A stretch of DNA of 64,000 nucleotides from Lysinibacillus pinottii (lineage in GTDB: Bacteria; Bacillota; Bacilli; Bacillales_A; Planococcaceae): assembly GCF_024753545.1 (NCBI RefSeq), contig NZ_JANTOO010000011.1:62001-126000 (forward strand), in the 5' to 3' direction. The notes beneath the pieces are model-generated. The model searched no databases. It was not told the DNA's origin and was given only the letters and a program-made list of their open reading frames with translations. Position numbers and translations under genes: made by a program. Below are positions 14,946 through 24,230 of the stretch, piece by piece. Positions within the stretch are counted from its first letter, which is position 1. Each line of letters begins with the position of its first letter.

Positions 14946-16466
14946 ATGGTTTATGCATTTCCAAACACTGAAGGATCGGTAGTTCAATTCAAGCAGAAAT
15001 ATGATAATTATATTGGTGGCGAATGGACACCCCCAGTGAAGGGTCAATACTTTGATAATGTCACTCCTGTTACTGGACAAGTTTTTACACAAATAGCGCG
15101 TTCCACAGCTGAGGATATTGAACTGGCACTTGATGCAGCACATGCTGCTAAAGATGCGTGGGGGAAAACTTCACCAACAGAACGTGCAAACATTTTACTT
15201 AAAATTGCGGACCGTATCGAGCAAAATTTAGAAAAGCTAGCCGTTGCCGAAACATGGGATAACGGTAAGGCGGTACGTGAAACTTTAAATGCAGATATCC
15301 CTCTTGCCATTGATCATTTCCGTTATTTTGCTGGAGCTTTACGTGCTCAAGAAGGCTCTGTAAGCCAAATCGATAACGATACCGTTGCTTATCATTTTCA
15401 TGAGCCAATTGGGGTAGTGGGTCAAATCATACCTTGGAACTTCCCGTTATTAATGGCTGTATGGAAGCTTGCACCAGCACTAGCTGCTGGAAACTGTGTC
15501 GTATTAAAACCTGCAGAACAAACACCAGCATCCATTATGGTGCTTGTGGAATTAATAGAAGATTTATTACCACCAGGTGTCATTAATATTGTGAATGGTT
15601 TTGGTTTAGAGGCGGGGAAACCGCTAGCATCTAACCCACGTATCGGTAAGATTGCCTTCACTGGTGAGACGACAACGGGCCGTTTGATTATGCAATACGC
15701 GTCTCAAAACCTAATCCCAGTTACATTAGAGCTAGGTGGTAAGTCACCTAATATCTTCTTTGAGGATATTATGGATAAAGACGATGCATTTTTAGATAAA
15801 GCAGTCGAAGGCTTCGTATTATTTGCTCTGAACCAAGGGGAAGTATGTACATGTCCTTCACGTGCAATTATACAGGAATCTATTTATGATAAATTTATGG
15901 AACGTGTACTACAACGAGTAGAAGCTATTAAAGTGGGTAATCCACTGGATCCAAACACAATGATGGGTGCTCAGGCTTCAAGCGAGCAAATGGAAAAAAT
16001 CCTTTCTTATTTAGATATCGGTAAACAAGAAGGTGCAGAGTGTCTAATCGGTGGGGAGAAAAATAATGTAGGAGAAGGCTTTGAAAATGGCTACTATGTT
16101 AAACCAACTGTCTTTAAAGGACATAATAAAATGCGTATTTTCCAAGAAGAAATTTTTGGTCCTGTTGTAGCTGTTACTACGTTCAAAACGAAAGAAGAGG
16201 CATTAGAAATTGCGAATGACACACTATATGGTCTAGGTTCAGGTGTTTGGACAAGAGATATTAATACAGCATATCGCTTTGGTCGTGAAATAGAAGCAGG
16301 TCGTGTTTGGACAAACTGCTACCATGCTTATCCTGCACATGCAGCCTTCGGTGGCTACAAAATGTCAGGCGTTGGTCGTGAAAATCATAAAATGATGCTA
16401 TCTCATTACCAACAAACGAAAAATTTATTAGTGAGCTATAGCGAAAATAAACTTGGTTTCTTCTAA
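14946..16466 (+). CDS. Aldehyde dehydrogenase, acetaldehyde dehydrogenase (AcoD/ExaC) type
   Basis: A 506-residue NAD(P)-dependent aldehyde dehydrogenase. IPWNFPLLM (162-170) and AFTGETTTG line the cofactor site, Glu262 in LELGGKSPN is the general base and Cys301 in NQGEVCTCPSR the catalytic thiol, followed by a second cysteine at 303. The length and these motifs match the acetaldehyde dehydrogenases that pair with DUF779 proteins, and a DUF779 gene follows. Likely role: oxidising acetaldehyde and similar short aldehydes to acids during alcohol or acetoin breakdown. Substrate is inferred from family and context. Confidence 0.88.
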   Translation: MVYAFPNTEGSVVQFKQKYDNYIGGEWTPPVKGQYFDNVTPVTGQVFTQIARSTAEDIELALDAAHAAKDAWGKTSPTERANILLKIADRIEQNLEKLAVAETWDNGKAVRETLNADIPLAIDHFRYFAGALRAQEGSVSQIDNDTVAYHFHEPIGVVGQIIPWNFPLLMAVWKLAPALAAGNCVVLKPAEQTPASIMVLVELIEDLLPPGVINIVNGFGLEAGKPLASNPRIGKIAFTGETTTGRLIMQYASQNLIPVTLELGGKSPNIFFEDIMDKDDAFLDKAVEGFVLFALNQGEVCTCPSRAIIQESIYDKFMERVLQRVEAIKVGNPLDPNTMMGAQASSEQMEKILSYLDIGKQEGAECLIGGEKNNVGEGFENGYYVKPTVFKGHNKMRIFQEEIFGPVVAVTTFKTKEEALEIANDTLYGLGSGVWTRDINTAYRFGREIEAGRVWTNCYHAYPAHAAFGGYKMSGVGRENHKMMLSHYQQTKNLLVSYSENKLGFF

Positions 16467-16487
16467 ACCATAGGGAGGTGCATGGGC

Positions 16488-16847
16488 GTGATCGAACGTG
16501 TATTAGCCACGGCGGAAGCGCTGGCACTCATCGAGCTATTAAAAGAGAAACATGGGCCTGTTATGTTTCATCAATCAGGCGGATGCTGTGATGGTTCTTC
16601 ACCTATGTGTTATCCAGAGGGGGACTTGCTATTAGGTGATCAGGATATATGTCTGGGCGAGATAGGTGGAGCTCCATTCTATATGCATAAAAATCAATAT
16701 GATTATTGGAAGCATACTCAAATCATCCTGGATGTAGTTGAAGGTAGAGGTGGGATGTTCTCATTAGAGGGTGTTGAAGGAAAGCGTTTCTTAACAAGAT
16801 CGAGAGCCTTCACACCAGAGGAATTACAGATGCTTGGATTAATTTGA
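16488..16847 (+). CDS. DUF779 protein partnered with aldehyde dehydrogenase
   Basis: A small protein of about 119 residues of the DUF779 family, with the hallmark FHQSGGCCDGSSPMCYPEG whose cysteines could bind metal. Genes of this family commonly sit beside acetaldehyde dehydrogenase genes, as here. The molecular role is unknown. I choose the GTG at 16488, giving MIERVLATAEAL and a nine-base spacing to GGGAGG; the ATG at 16482 is in frame but only three bases from that site. A strong terminator follows. Confidence 0.85.
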   Translation: MIERVLATAEALALIELLKEKHGPVMFHQSGGCCDGSSPMCYPEGDLLLGDQDICLGEIGGAPFYMHKNQYDYWKHTQIILDVVEGRGGMFSLEGVEGKRFLTRSRAFTPEELQMLGLI

Positions 16848-16859
16848 CGAGTCATTGTA

Positions 16860-16890
16860 CAGCGGCAAAAAATTTTGCCGCTGTTTTTTC
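16860..16890 (+). terminator. Strong intrinsic terminator after the aldehyde dehydrogenase-DUF779 operon
   Basis: CAGCGGCAAAA (16860-16870) pairs perfectly with TTTTGCCGCTG (16873-16883) and is followed by six T. Confidence 0.92.
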
Positions 16891-16893
16891 GTA

Positions 16894-17019
16894 TTAATTT
16901 TTAGAAAAAAGGGTATGTAAAGCTATATTATTAGATGAATTTCGTAAAAATAAAAATAGCTGTAAACGTTCTTTTAAGGTTACTGTAAATATTAATTTCC
17001 GAGTGGTTTTTGCTATCAA
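16894..17019 (-). CDS. Possible small basic protein with strong ribosome site
   Basis: On the minus strand a TTG at 17019 opens a 41-codon frame (MIAKTTRKLIFTVTLKERLQ...) rich in Lys, Arg and hydrophobic residues. AAAGGAGG precedes it by eight bases, a ribosome site as good as any in the window and the main reason for listing it. It ends just before the terminator of the convergent operon. No family is recognised. Confidence 0.35.
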   Translation of the reverse strand: MIAKTTRKLIFTVTLKERLQLFLFLRNSSNNIALHTLFSKN

Positions 17020-17179
17020 CAGTTTTTCCTCCTTTCTTATATGTTTAATATTTCCTATTAAAACAAAAAAATAGAGTAACATATATTAAATTAAGTTTAC
17101 TTTTTATGTTAATTGTTACAAGCGGGATGAATCTTTCTCGCATCATGTACCGTAAAATGGGTAAAGGAGCGTGCTAAAT

Positions 17180-18148
17180 ATGGATTATGTGATGATAGAA
17201 AATAAATTTACAAATACGGTAGAGGATGTATCGAAGGCTGCGGGGTGGACAGTGGATCGTAAGATTGTTTTAGCAATAGCTAGTACATTCGTGGCCTCGG
17301 GAAAAACTTTTGATGCTGTCCAGTACAAGAATATTTTACAGGAAATGAAGAAGCAATCTTCCTGGATGTCTCCTTTAAGAACTACGGTAGGCTATAGCAT
17401 AGCTGCTAATTTAATGAAGCAGGAGGATCCTGAAAACGCAGTAAAAAATCTATTAACGAATGTGAATGCACTAAAGGAAGCGAAATTTAGAAGTGGTAAC
17501 TTTAGTTATATTGCGGCTCAGTTTTTGACAGAGAATGAAAAGGATAAAATCGTGCATGCACATGCAGCTAGAGCTTTATTTGAAGCCATTCGTAAACATC
17601 ACCCATTTTTAACATCCTATGAAGATATTCCATACGCTGTGTTACTAAGTAATCCATCTGATGATGTGGAAATACGTGCAGAAACAATGAATCGCTATTA
17701 TAAAGAATTACGAACATATAATTTTCATGCAGGAAATGAGCTTCAATGGCTGTCGCAAGTATTAACCTTCCTATCTCCACAATTTGATCGTCAACTAGTG
17801 CCCAATGTCGTGACCATTCGAGATGCACTAAAAAAACAAGATGTCAAAGTACAGGCCATGCATTATCCTTTACTTGGGTTTTTAGCCTTGCTAGATCTTA
17901 CTCATCATCAATTGCAAGAAGTTATACATTTATATCATGAATTAAAGGATTTAAAATTATTAAAATGGCATCGTGAATTTGTTCTCTTTATGGCTGTGCA
18001 AATCATTATTTATCATATGGCGAAAGTACAAAAATCACTGTCTATGACGATTATGTCATCTATTGAATTATTAATTCAAGCTCAGCAAGCTGCAATGATA
18101 GCAGCAGTTAGTGCAGCCGCCATTGCATCTAGTTCAAGCTCTTCGTGA
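17180..18148 (+). CDS. DUF4003 family protein
   Basis: A soluble protein of about 322 residues matching the Bacillales DUF4003 family, largely alpha-helical. Features seen: an N-terminal helical region, TVGYSIAANLM near residue 70, and repeated short helices with HPFLTSYEDIPYAVLLS near 140. The C-terminus becomes low-complexity, Ala-rich then six serines. No catalytic motif is recognised and the function is unknown. The ATG at 17180 has AAAGGAG ten bases before it; the GTG at 17171 is too close to that site. The next gene, an aldehyde dehydrogenase, follows after 41 bases. Confidence 0.75.
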   Translation: MDYVMIENKFTNTVEDVSKAAGWTVDRKIVLAIASTFVASGKTFDAVQYKNILQEMKKQSSWMSPLRTTVGYSIAANLMKQEDPENAVKNLLTNVNALKEAKFRSGNFSYIAAQFLTENEKDKIVHAHAARALFEAIRKHHPFLTSYEDIPYAVLLSNPSDDVEIRAETMNRYYKELRTYNFHAGNELQWLSQVLTFLSPQFDRQLVPNVVTIRDALKKQDVKVQAMHYPLLGFLALLDLTHHQLQEVIHLYHELKDLKLLKWHREFVLFMAVQIIIYHMAKVQKSLSMTIMSSIELLIQAQQAAMIAAVSAAAIASSSSSS

Positions 18149-18189
18149 TAGAATGGGGGTGAACAATTATTTGGAGGTGCATTTGAAGG

Positions 18190-19617
18190 ATGAAGGAAAC
18201 AAAACTGTGGATTAACGGCCAATGGCAAGATGCAAAGGAAAGCTATGAGCTAAAATCACCATATAGTGGTGAGGCGATTGCCCGAGTGGCAAAAGCATCT
18301 ATACAAGATGTGGAGAGAGCAATCGATGGTGCACAGCAAGCATTCCATTCGTTTAAAAAGACGACAGCCTACGAGCGTGCCGAAATTTTATATAAAGTCG
18401 TCGATTTAATGCGACAACGAAAAGAAGAGTTTGCAGAGATTTTAGCATTAGAGGCAGGAAAGCCTTTGACAGCAGGGTTAGCGGAGATTGATCGTACAAT
18501 TGCCACCTATCAATTTGCAGCAGAGGGTGCCAAACAGCCTAAAGGTGAAACGGTACCGATGGATGCGGCACCTGGAGCAGGAGATCGTATAGGTTGGACA
18601 AAAAGGGAACCGTTGGGGGTAATTTCCGCTATTACGCCGTTTAATTTCCCGTTTAATTTAGTGGCCCATAAATTAGGCCCAGCATTTGCAGTAGGTAATA
18701 CAGTTGTTTTAAAACCAGCAACCCAAACACCATTAAGTTCCCTTGTTATGGCAGAGATTTTCCGTGAAGCGGGTTTGCCAGATGGTGCGTTGCAAATTGT
18801 GACAGGAAGTGGTGGTGAGCTTAGCGATACTTTGGTTACACATCCTCACGTCAAAAAGGTGACGTTTACGGGTAGTGGAAAAGTTGGATTAGGTATTAAA
18901 GAAAAGATTGGCTTACGTAAAGTAACGTTAGAGCTTGGTTCTAATGCAGCAGTTATCGTCGAACCATCGACACCTTTTAATAAAATTATAAGTCGCTGTG
19001 TGAGCGGTGCTTTTAACTTTGCTGGACAAGTATGTATTTCGTTACAACGCATTTATGTACATTCTTCTATTATTGATGAATTCACAGAGGCATTTGTTGC
19101 GGAAACTGAGAAGCTAGTAGTAGGAGATCCTTTAGATAAAAATACAGATGTAGGTGCTATGATCAATCCGAATGAGGTTGGACGAATTAAAGAGTGGATT
19201 GAAGAAGCACAGGCACAAGGAGCAGTCATTGCAACTGGAGGAGTATTTACAGAACGAACGTTAACGCCCACTGTTATGACCAATGTGACAGCTGATATGA
19301 AAATCGTTTGTCAGGAAACATTCGCGCCAATCGTCTCAATTGTTTCATATGAAACATTAGATGACGCAATTCGACTTGTAAATGAGTCGGACCTTGGCTT
19401 AAATGCAGGTATTTACACGAATGTATTGCCAGATGCCTTATATGCAGCCGACGAATTACAGGCGGGTGCTGTCATTATTAATGATGTTCCGACATTCCGA
19501 GTAGATAATATGCCATATGGCGGTGTGAAGATGAGTGGGTATGGAAGAGAAGGAATTAAATGGGCCATTGAGGAAATGACAGATATGAAATTTATTACGA
19601 TGAAAAAATCGTTCTAG
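18190..19617 (+). CDS. Aldehyde dehydrogenase family protein
   Basis: A 475-residue NAD(P)-dependent aldehyde dehydrogenase. Visible motifs are ITPFNFPFN (148-156), VTFTGSGKVG, Glu248 in LELGSN as general base and Cys282 in FAGQVCIS as catalytic nucleophile. The pattern is closer to lactaldehyde, phosphonoacetaldehyde or glyceraldehyde-3-phosphate dehydrogenases than to the acetaldehyde enzyme upstream, but the true substrate cannot be read. A GGAGG lies twelve bases before the ATG, with GAAGG directly before it. Confidence 0.85.
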   Translation: MKETKLWINGQWQDAKESYELKSPYSGEAIARVAKASIQDVERAIDGAQQAFHSFKKTTAYERAEILYKVVDLMRQRKEEFAEILALEAGKPLTAGLAEIDRTIATYQFAAEGAKQPKGETVPMDAAPGAGDRIGWTKREPLGVISAITPFNFPFNLVAHKLGPAFAVGNTVVLKPATQTPLSSLVMAEIFREAGLPDGALQIVTGSGGELSDTLVTHPHVKKVTFTGSGKVGLGIKEKIGLRKVTLELGSNAAVIVEPSTPFNKIISRCVSGAFNFAGQVCISLQRIYVHSSIIDEFTEAFVAETEKLVVGDPLDKNTDVGAMINPNEVGRIKEWIEEAQAQGAVIATGGVFTERTLTPTVMTNVTADMKIVCQETFAPIVSIVSYETLDDAIRLVNESDLGLNAGIYTNVLPDALYAADELQAGAVIINDVPTFRVDNMPYGGVKMSGYGREGIKWAIEEMTDMKFITMKKSF

Positions 19618-19685
19618 ATTTGCATAAGCTCTTTTTCTACGATACGATGACGAAAGAACATACATGAAGGGAAGTTACAAGGAAT

Positions 19686-20165
19686 ATGACAAACAATGCT
19701 GTACCCATGAGCCAATCACGTACGGTTCAATCGCGTCTCGTATTACCTCCAGACACAAACAATCACAATTCTATTTTCGGTGGAAGAGTGTTAGCTTATA
19801 TTGATGAAATTGCTGCTATTACAGCGATGAAACATGCGAAGGGACTTGTAGTCACAGCTTCAATAGACTCAGTTGATTTTTTATCGGCTGCCCATGTAGG
19901 AGATATTCTTGAAATTGAAAGTATAGTTTCCTCTACAGGACGTTCTTCAATGGAGGTTTATGTTCGTGTTGTTTCTCGCAATATTGAAACTGGTGAGGAA
20001 AAATTAACGACAGAATCATTTGTAACAATGGTGGCGGTAAATGAAGAAGGAAAACCAGTACCCGTACCTGCAATTTATCCTGAAACAGATGAGGAAAAAC
20101 GTTTATTTGAAACAGGGCCCGCAAGACGTGAGCATCGTAAACAAAAACGTGCATTGCCACATTAA
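19686..20165 (+). CDS. Acyl-CoA thioesterase, hotdog fold (YkhA-like)
   Basis: A 159-residue hotdog-fold protein. SRLVLPPDTNNHNSIFGGRVLAYIDEIAAI (positions about 18-46, in part) is the family signature with the acidic residue of the active-site helix, and VTASIDSVDFLSAAHVGDIL follows. B. subtilis YkhA is of similar size. These enzymes hydrolyse acyl-CoA to fatty acid and CoA. The C-terminus is short and basic. A terminator follows immediately. Confidence 0.85.
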   Translation: MTNNAVPMSQSRTVQSRLVLPPDTNNHNSIFGGRVLAYIDEIAAITAMKHAKGLVVTASIDSVDFLSAAHVGDILEIESIVSSTGRSSMEVYVRVVSRNIETGEEKLTTESFVTMVAVNEEGKPVPVPAIYPETDEEKRLFETGPARREHRKQKRALPH

Positions 20166-20169
20166 GGAA

Positions 20170-20208
20170 AAAGGGAGCTTCACCTAAAGCGGTGGGGCTC
20201 CCTTTGTT
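20170..20208. terminator. Bidirectional terminator between thioesterase and chemoreceptor genes
   Basis: AAAGGGAGC (20170-20178) pairs with GCTCCCTTT (20197-20205) with an inner CC/GG extension. Convergent genes end on either side. Confidence 0.82.
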
Positions 20209-20211
20209 ATA

Positions 20212-21522
20212 TTACCTATTTAGTTCATTGACTACATTAATGAGTGAGTCAGAAGAAGAGGAAACAAGTGTAGCCCCTTGTGATAATTCAGTAATTAGAT
20301 TAGAAATGGCTGAAATATCTCTAGATGTATGAACATACTGCTGTTGAATGCCAGATACGGCATCAGCAATATCATTAAATGATTTAGATAAGTTTTCTTG
20401 CGTATTGACGCTATGTTGAATTTTTTGGTCAACATTAATAACTGAATTTGCCATCGTTGAAATATTACTTTCAGTTTCTTTAATGAGATGCGACACATTT
20501 TGGACAGCATTTTTTGTTTCTTCAGCAAGCTTTCGCACTTCCTCTGCCACTACCGCGAAGCCTTTCCCGTGTTCCCCAGCTCGAGCTGCCTCAATAGACG
20601 CATTTAAAGCTAATAAATTTGTTTGGTCAGCTATGCCCGTGACAAGTCCTACAATCTCGGAAATTTTTTGAGAGGAGGTACGTAATTGATTCATAGTCAC
20701 CTCAAGGCTGTTGACACTTTGTAAAATAACTTGGATTAAATCATTTTGCTCTTGCAGTTGATGTTGCCCACGTCTTGATTTTTCCTGCGTATCTGCAACG
20801 AAGCTTAATCCCTGCTTTGTTGCCTCTGCGATATCATCCGTTTGTGAGGAAATTACTAACAACGATGCAGCTGTCTCTTCACTAATTGCGTTAAGTTCCT
20901 CTGCTGTACTTTGAATTGTCGTAACAAGAGCGTTTTTCGTTTGGTCAGCGGCTGTTCGGATACGGTCTTCCTCTTTTTCGTAAGCCTCGATAACAAGCTG
21001 TTGCTCAAAATTAATGATTTTGCAAAATGCATTAATGGCTCGAATGGCATCATTTTTTGAAATGTCCACTTCATTCACAAAATTTGTGAACGTTGAGGTA
21101 AGTGATTGAAAGGATGCTATATACCATTTTGATTGTAAGCCAATTCGTACATGGGCTTCAGCAATTGCTTTTCTTTCAGCGATATAGGCGTCATTAATAT
21201 GACTTTCAAAAATATCGCTTAAATGCTTATGTAACGTAATTTTTAAACGATCTATATGCGAGGTTCTATTAATAATATCTATTAAATCTTGGCTCAAACT
21301 AATGGCTGCATAAAATTGCTCCACCATTGCAGGTATTAAATCATTAGCTAACGGTTGTAGTTGCTTAATTATGGCTAAATCCTCAATTGTTAAATTTAAA
21401 AGCTGTAATTGCTTTTGAAGATTTGGATGATTTAAAACATCTAATTGTACATGGCCCTTAAAATTTTCAGGTGTTAATGTAATTGAGTAGCTAGAACTGC
21501 TGTTTTTTGAAAACCAACTCAT
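20212..21522 (-). CDS. HemAT-like globin-coupled aerotaxis receptor
   Basis: A soluble methyl-accepting chemotaxis protein of about 436 residues without membrane segments. The first 180 residues form a globin-type sensor; the His in AEAHVRIGL (residue 124 from this start) is the likely heme ligand. The rest is a long coiled-coil signalling domain with the conserved hairpin tip DQTNLLALNASIEAARAGE. HemAT of B. subtilis senses oxygen and signals to CheA. I prefer the ATG at 21522 because GGAG sits nine bases before it; an in-frame ATG at 21537 would add five residues with a poor site. No chemotaxis genes are adjacent. Confidence 0.86.
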   Translation of the reverse strand: MSWFSKNSSSSYSITLTPENFKGHVQLDVLNHPNLQKQLQLLNLTIEDLAIIKQLQPLANDLIPAMVEQFYAAISLSQDLIDIINRTSHIDRLKITLHKHLSDIFESHINDAYIAERKAIAEAHVRIGLQSKWYIASFQSLTSTFTNFVNEVDISKNDAIRAINAFCKIINFEQQLVIEAYEKEEDRIRTAADQTKNALVTTIQSTAEELNAISEETAASLLVISSQTDDIAEATKQGLSFVADTQEKSRRGQHQLQEQNDLIQVILQSVNSLEVTMNQLRTSSQKISEIVGLVTGIADQTNLLALNASIEAARAGEHGKGFAVVAEEVRKLAEETKNAVQNVSHLIKETESNISTMANSVINVDQKIQHSVNTQENLSKSFNDIADAVSGIQQQYVHTSRDISAISNLITELSQGATLVSSSSDSLINVVNELNR

Positions 21523-21801
21523 TATTGTTTGCTCCATTCTTAATATCCATAATAATTGTGAGTAAAATGAACTTCTGAATTTGTTAGGTCTGTAAATTTG
21601 ATAAACAATTGGTATTAAATCTATTTTACTATTATTTGCTGAATATTTGGTTAAAAATTTGGTTATTTCTTTATTTTTTTACTTTCTTGGCAGTTCTGTT
21701 AGTGCAGCAGAGTAAATTTGAATTTAAAGTGGGAAACCTGTAAAATACGAACTGTTTAAGGAGAATAAAACTGAACGTGAAAGATAAATAGGAGGTACTA
21801 T

Positions 21802-22011
21802 ATGGAGAAAAAACGCTTTAAATTCGTTATTCCAGTCATGGTCATTGTTGCAATAGGTTCCGTTTATATGCTACGAAACTATCATGCGGAAGTACCAGCT
21901 GTTGAACAGCTGTTAATTACAATTTGCGCTGCTTTAGGATCAGGGGTTTTAGCATACTTTTTATTCCCACAGCAGGGTGAAAATAAAATTGACGACCGCG
22001 GTCCTTATTAA
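21802..22011 (+). CDS. Small two-helix membrane protein, unknown function
   Basis: A 69-residue protein with two predicted membrane helices (about residues 8-25 and 37-55), a basic N-terminus (MEKKRFKF) and a polar, acidic tail (ENKIDDRGPY). Such small membrane proteins are common in Bacillales. No family is recognised. ATG behind TAGGAGG, and a strong terminator follows, so it is a monocistronic gene of its own. Confidence 0.7.
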   Translation: MEKKRFKFVIPVMVIVAIGSVYMLRNYHAEVPAVEQLLITICAALGSGVLAYFLFPQQGENKIDDRGPY

Positions 22012-22025
22012 TAGTAATAACTGAG

Positions 22026-22060
22026 GCTGCTCGTTTTGATTGTTAAACGAGCAGCTTTTT
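22026..22060. terminator. Strong terminator after the small membrane protein gene
   Basis: GCTGCTCGTTT (22026-22036) pairs perfectly with AAACGAGCAGC (22045-22055), followed by TTTTT. The convergent corA gene ends nearby and may use the same hairpin. Confidence 0.9.
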
Positions 22061-22065
22061 GTGGA

Positions 22066-23028
22066 TTAGGGCTTAAATAATTTAAACCAGCCTTTATGTT
22101 TAAAGATGGTAAGCATAGCGATGACAACAATAATCATAATACCGAGGACAATAAAATAGCTGTATTGTCCATGTAGCTCAGGCATATTGTCAAAGTTCAT
22201 CCCATAAACTCCAGCAATAAAGGTCAGTGGAATGAAGATGGTTGAGACGATTGTTAAAGTCATCATAATGCCATTCATTCGGCTTGAGCTCATAGCCATA
22301 TAACTATCTCGCATATCTGCCGTCAGCTCTCGATTTGATTCAACCATTTCAGTTAGTTTTAGAAGATGGTCGTAAATATCTCCAAAATAAGCTCTTTCAG
22401 ATTTGTTCAATGAAAAACGGTAAGAATTAAGTACTCGATATAAAAGGTCTCTCATCGGTAAAATGGCACGCCTTAAATCGAGCAAATCACTACGAAACTC
22501 GAAGACAATCTTCATGGCATTTACGTTGCTTTGGTATGTAAGTTCGCCTTCAAGTGCATTTAAATGATCTTCAATTTTATAAACAAGTGGGAAATAGCTA
22601 TCAACAATTTTATCAATGGTTTGGTAGGTTAAGTAAACCGTGCCACGCTCCCAGTTTTTTGGCTGGCTTTCTAACAACTTTTGTACCTTTTCTATTTCAG
22701 GAACTGGGTTCTTATGAAATGTCACTATATACTTATTAGAGGTAAAAATATTTACCTCCTCTGCAGCTAATGACAGCTCGTTTAATCGATGAATGACGAA
22801 AAAATGAAAATCGTCATAAAAATCGAGTTTTGGACGTTGTAATCGCATCAAGCAATCTTCAATAGCTAGTGGGTGGAAATGAAAAAATGAATCTAGCAAA
22901 GATTCTTCCTCAGCAGTTGGACAATTAAAATCAATCCAGTACCACTCGAATTCTTGTTGATGTATCGATTCCAAAGGGAAATCCTTTAGTAATTGTTGTT
23001 TTTTTGTAATGCCAATGGTGCTTATCAC
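22066..23028 (-). CDS. corA: CorA-family magnesium/cobalt transporter
   Basis: A protein of about 320 residues of the CorA family: a large cytoplasmic N-terminal domain, then two membrane helices at the C-terminus, the first ending in the diagnostic GMN (VYGMNF) pore motif, and a basic tail. It forms pentameric channels for divalent cations. I start it at a GTG at 23028 with AGGTGA five bases before it; the longer in-frame start at 23118 would overlap the upstream methyltransferase gene and lacks a ribosome site. The methyltransferase gene lies 37 bases upstream on the same strand. Confidence 0.88.
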   Translation of the reverse strand: MISTIGITKKQQLLKDFPLESIHQQEFEWYWIDFNCPTAEEESLLDSFFHFHPLAIEDCLMRLQRPKLDFYDDFHFFVIHRLNELSLAAEEVNIFTSNKYIVTFHKNPVPEIEKVQKLLESQPKNWERGTVYLTYQTIDKIVDSYFPLVYKIEDHLNALEGELTYQSNVNAMKIVFEFRSDLLDLRRAILPMRDLLYRVLNSYRFSLNKSERAYFGDIYDHLLKLTEMVESNRELTADMRDSYMAMSSSRMNGIMMTLTIVSTIFIPLTFIAGVYGMNFDNMPELHGQYSYFIVLGIMIIVVIAMLTIFKHKGWFKLFKP

Positions 23029-23065
23029 AGCTTTCACCTCAAAGTATTTACTACAATATATATAT

Positions 23066-23752
23066 TTAATGTTCTTCCTCTTTAAAGCATACCCATCCAC
23101 CAAACAAAGTAGTGGCAAAAAATCTAGAAGGTTTTATAAAACCTGCTTCTTGTAATAATGTTAATATTTCTTTCTCGGGCATAAATGACAGAGCACGGAT
23201 GGAATTTTCCATTTCTGCAACATCGGATATAGAAAGTTTTGTATGTTGAAGCCAGTAGGAACGCCATAAATCGAATTGTAGTTCCGTTTCAATCGTACCA
23301 GGTTGACCGTATTTTGAAACAAGAGTAAAAGGTGCCCCTGGCTTTAAATGGTTGTAAATTTCTTTCAAAGTTGACAGCTTTTCTTCATAACCTTGAATAA
23401 AATGAAGGACGAGTACACAACTAGCTGCATCGAATGTGGTGGCTGGTAGCTGTGTATCCAGCAATGTCCCACGGTAGAATGACAGATCATTGGGTAACGA
23501 TTGGAGACGCTCCCTTGCTATATCGAGCATAGATTCTGACGGATCAATACCCGTAAATGACCAATGTGGTCTTCCATCTGCTAGCTGTAATATTTCATTG
23601 CCACTGCCTGCACCAACAATCAACATATCAGCTTGCTCCTGTAATGTAGAACGATAAAAAGTTTGTATTAAACGAAGCATTGCATCATAGCTTGGTAGAG
23701 TACGGCGAATCCCCTTTTCATATTCATTTGCTAATGTGTGGTTAAATTCCAT
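23066..23752 (-). CDS. Class I SAM-dependent methyltransferase, substrate unknown
   Basis: A 228-residue protein with SAM motif I MLIVGAGSGNEI (43-54), motif II-type acidic GIDPSESML (68-76) and a downstream FDAASCVLVLHFI strand. This is the ordinary small-molecule methyltransferase fold, of the kind often annotated as UbiE/type 11. It is probably co-transcribed with corA, but the pairing does not reveal a substrate. Confidence 0.78.
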   Translation of the reverse strand: MEFNHTLANEYEKGIRRTLPSYDAMLRLIQTFYRSTLQEQADMLIVGAGSGNEILQLADGRPHWSFTGIDPSESMLDIARERLQSLPNDLSFYRGTLLDTQLPATTFDAASCVLVLHFIQGYEEKLSTLKEIYNHLKPGAPFTLVSKYGQPGTIETELQFDLWRSYWLQHTKLSISDVAEMENSIRALSFMPEKEILTLLQEAGFIKPSRFFATTLFGGWVCFKEEEH

Positions 23753-23877
23753 TTCTCATCACGACCTTTCAAAAAAATTTTAAAAAACTCACTTTAAATT
23801 GAAACTATTACGGGTATAGTTCCGTAAATAGTAGTACATAAAACGATAGACAACGCATAAAGAAAGGATTGATATAT

Positions 23878-24183
23878 ATGGAGAGTAAATGGTCTAAAGT
23901 AATCATACACGCAAGTTCGTTTTTTGCGCCATGGTTAGTTCCCATAATCTTCTTTTTAATTAGTACGGATGAGGAAGTGAAGGCAATTTCTATCCAAGCA
24001 ATACTTTTCCAACTTGTCATGGCGGTTTTACTTGCTGTCTCTGGAGTCTTAAGCTTTTTCATCATTGGCATTCCATTTTTAATCGTTTTCGGTATTATGC
24101 TTTTTGTAGTACCAATTATCGGTATCGTCAAAGCATTAACTGATGAGCCTTGGCGTTATCCAATTGTAGGTCGTTGGGTATAA
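23878..24183 (+). CDS. DUF4870-type small membrane protein
   Basis: A 101-residue protein with three hydrophobic segments: about residues 8-25, 38-66 and 68-88. It starts ATG at 23878 with AAAGGA nine bases before; an in-frame TTG three codons upstream is less well placed. The layout and the ending WRYPIVGRWV recall DUF4870 proteins, whose function is unknown. A strong terminator follows. Confidence 0.65.
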   Translation: MESKWSKVIIHASSFFAPWLVPIIFFLISTDEEVKAISIQAILFQLVMAVLLAVSGVLSFFIIGIPFLIVFGIMLFVVPIIGIVKALTDEPWRYPIVGRWV

Positions 24184-24192
24184 TTTTTATAG

Positions 24193-24230
24193 ACGCAAGT
24201 ATATGCTAGTTGCATATGCTTGCGTTTTTT
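24193..24230 (+). terminator. Strong intrinsic terminator
   Basis: ACGCAAGTATATGC (24193-24206) pairs with GCATATGCTTGCGT (24212-24225), with one weak pair, followed by a run of T. Confidence 0.9.

Noticed and set aside
21538..21801. Sigma-B type promoter before the small membrane protein gene
   Set aside because: GTTTAA is present near 21758 but no GGGTAT-like partner lies at the right distance.
23029..23118. Longer CorA start overlapping the methyltransferase gene
   Set aside because: The first 30 residues read as a shadow of the methyltransferase end; a GTG with AGGTGA at 23028 fits better.
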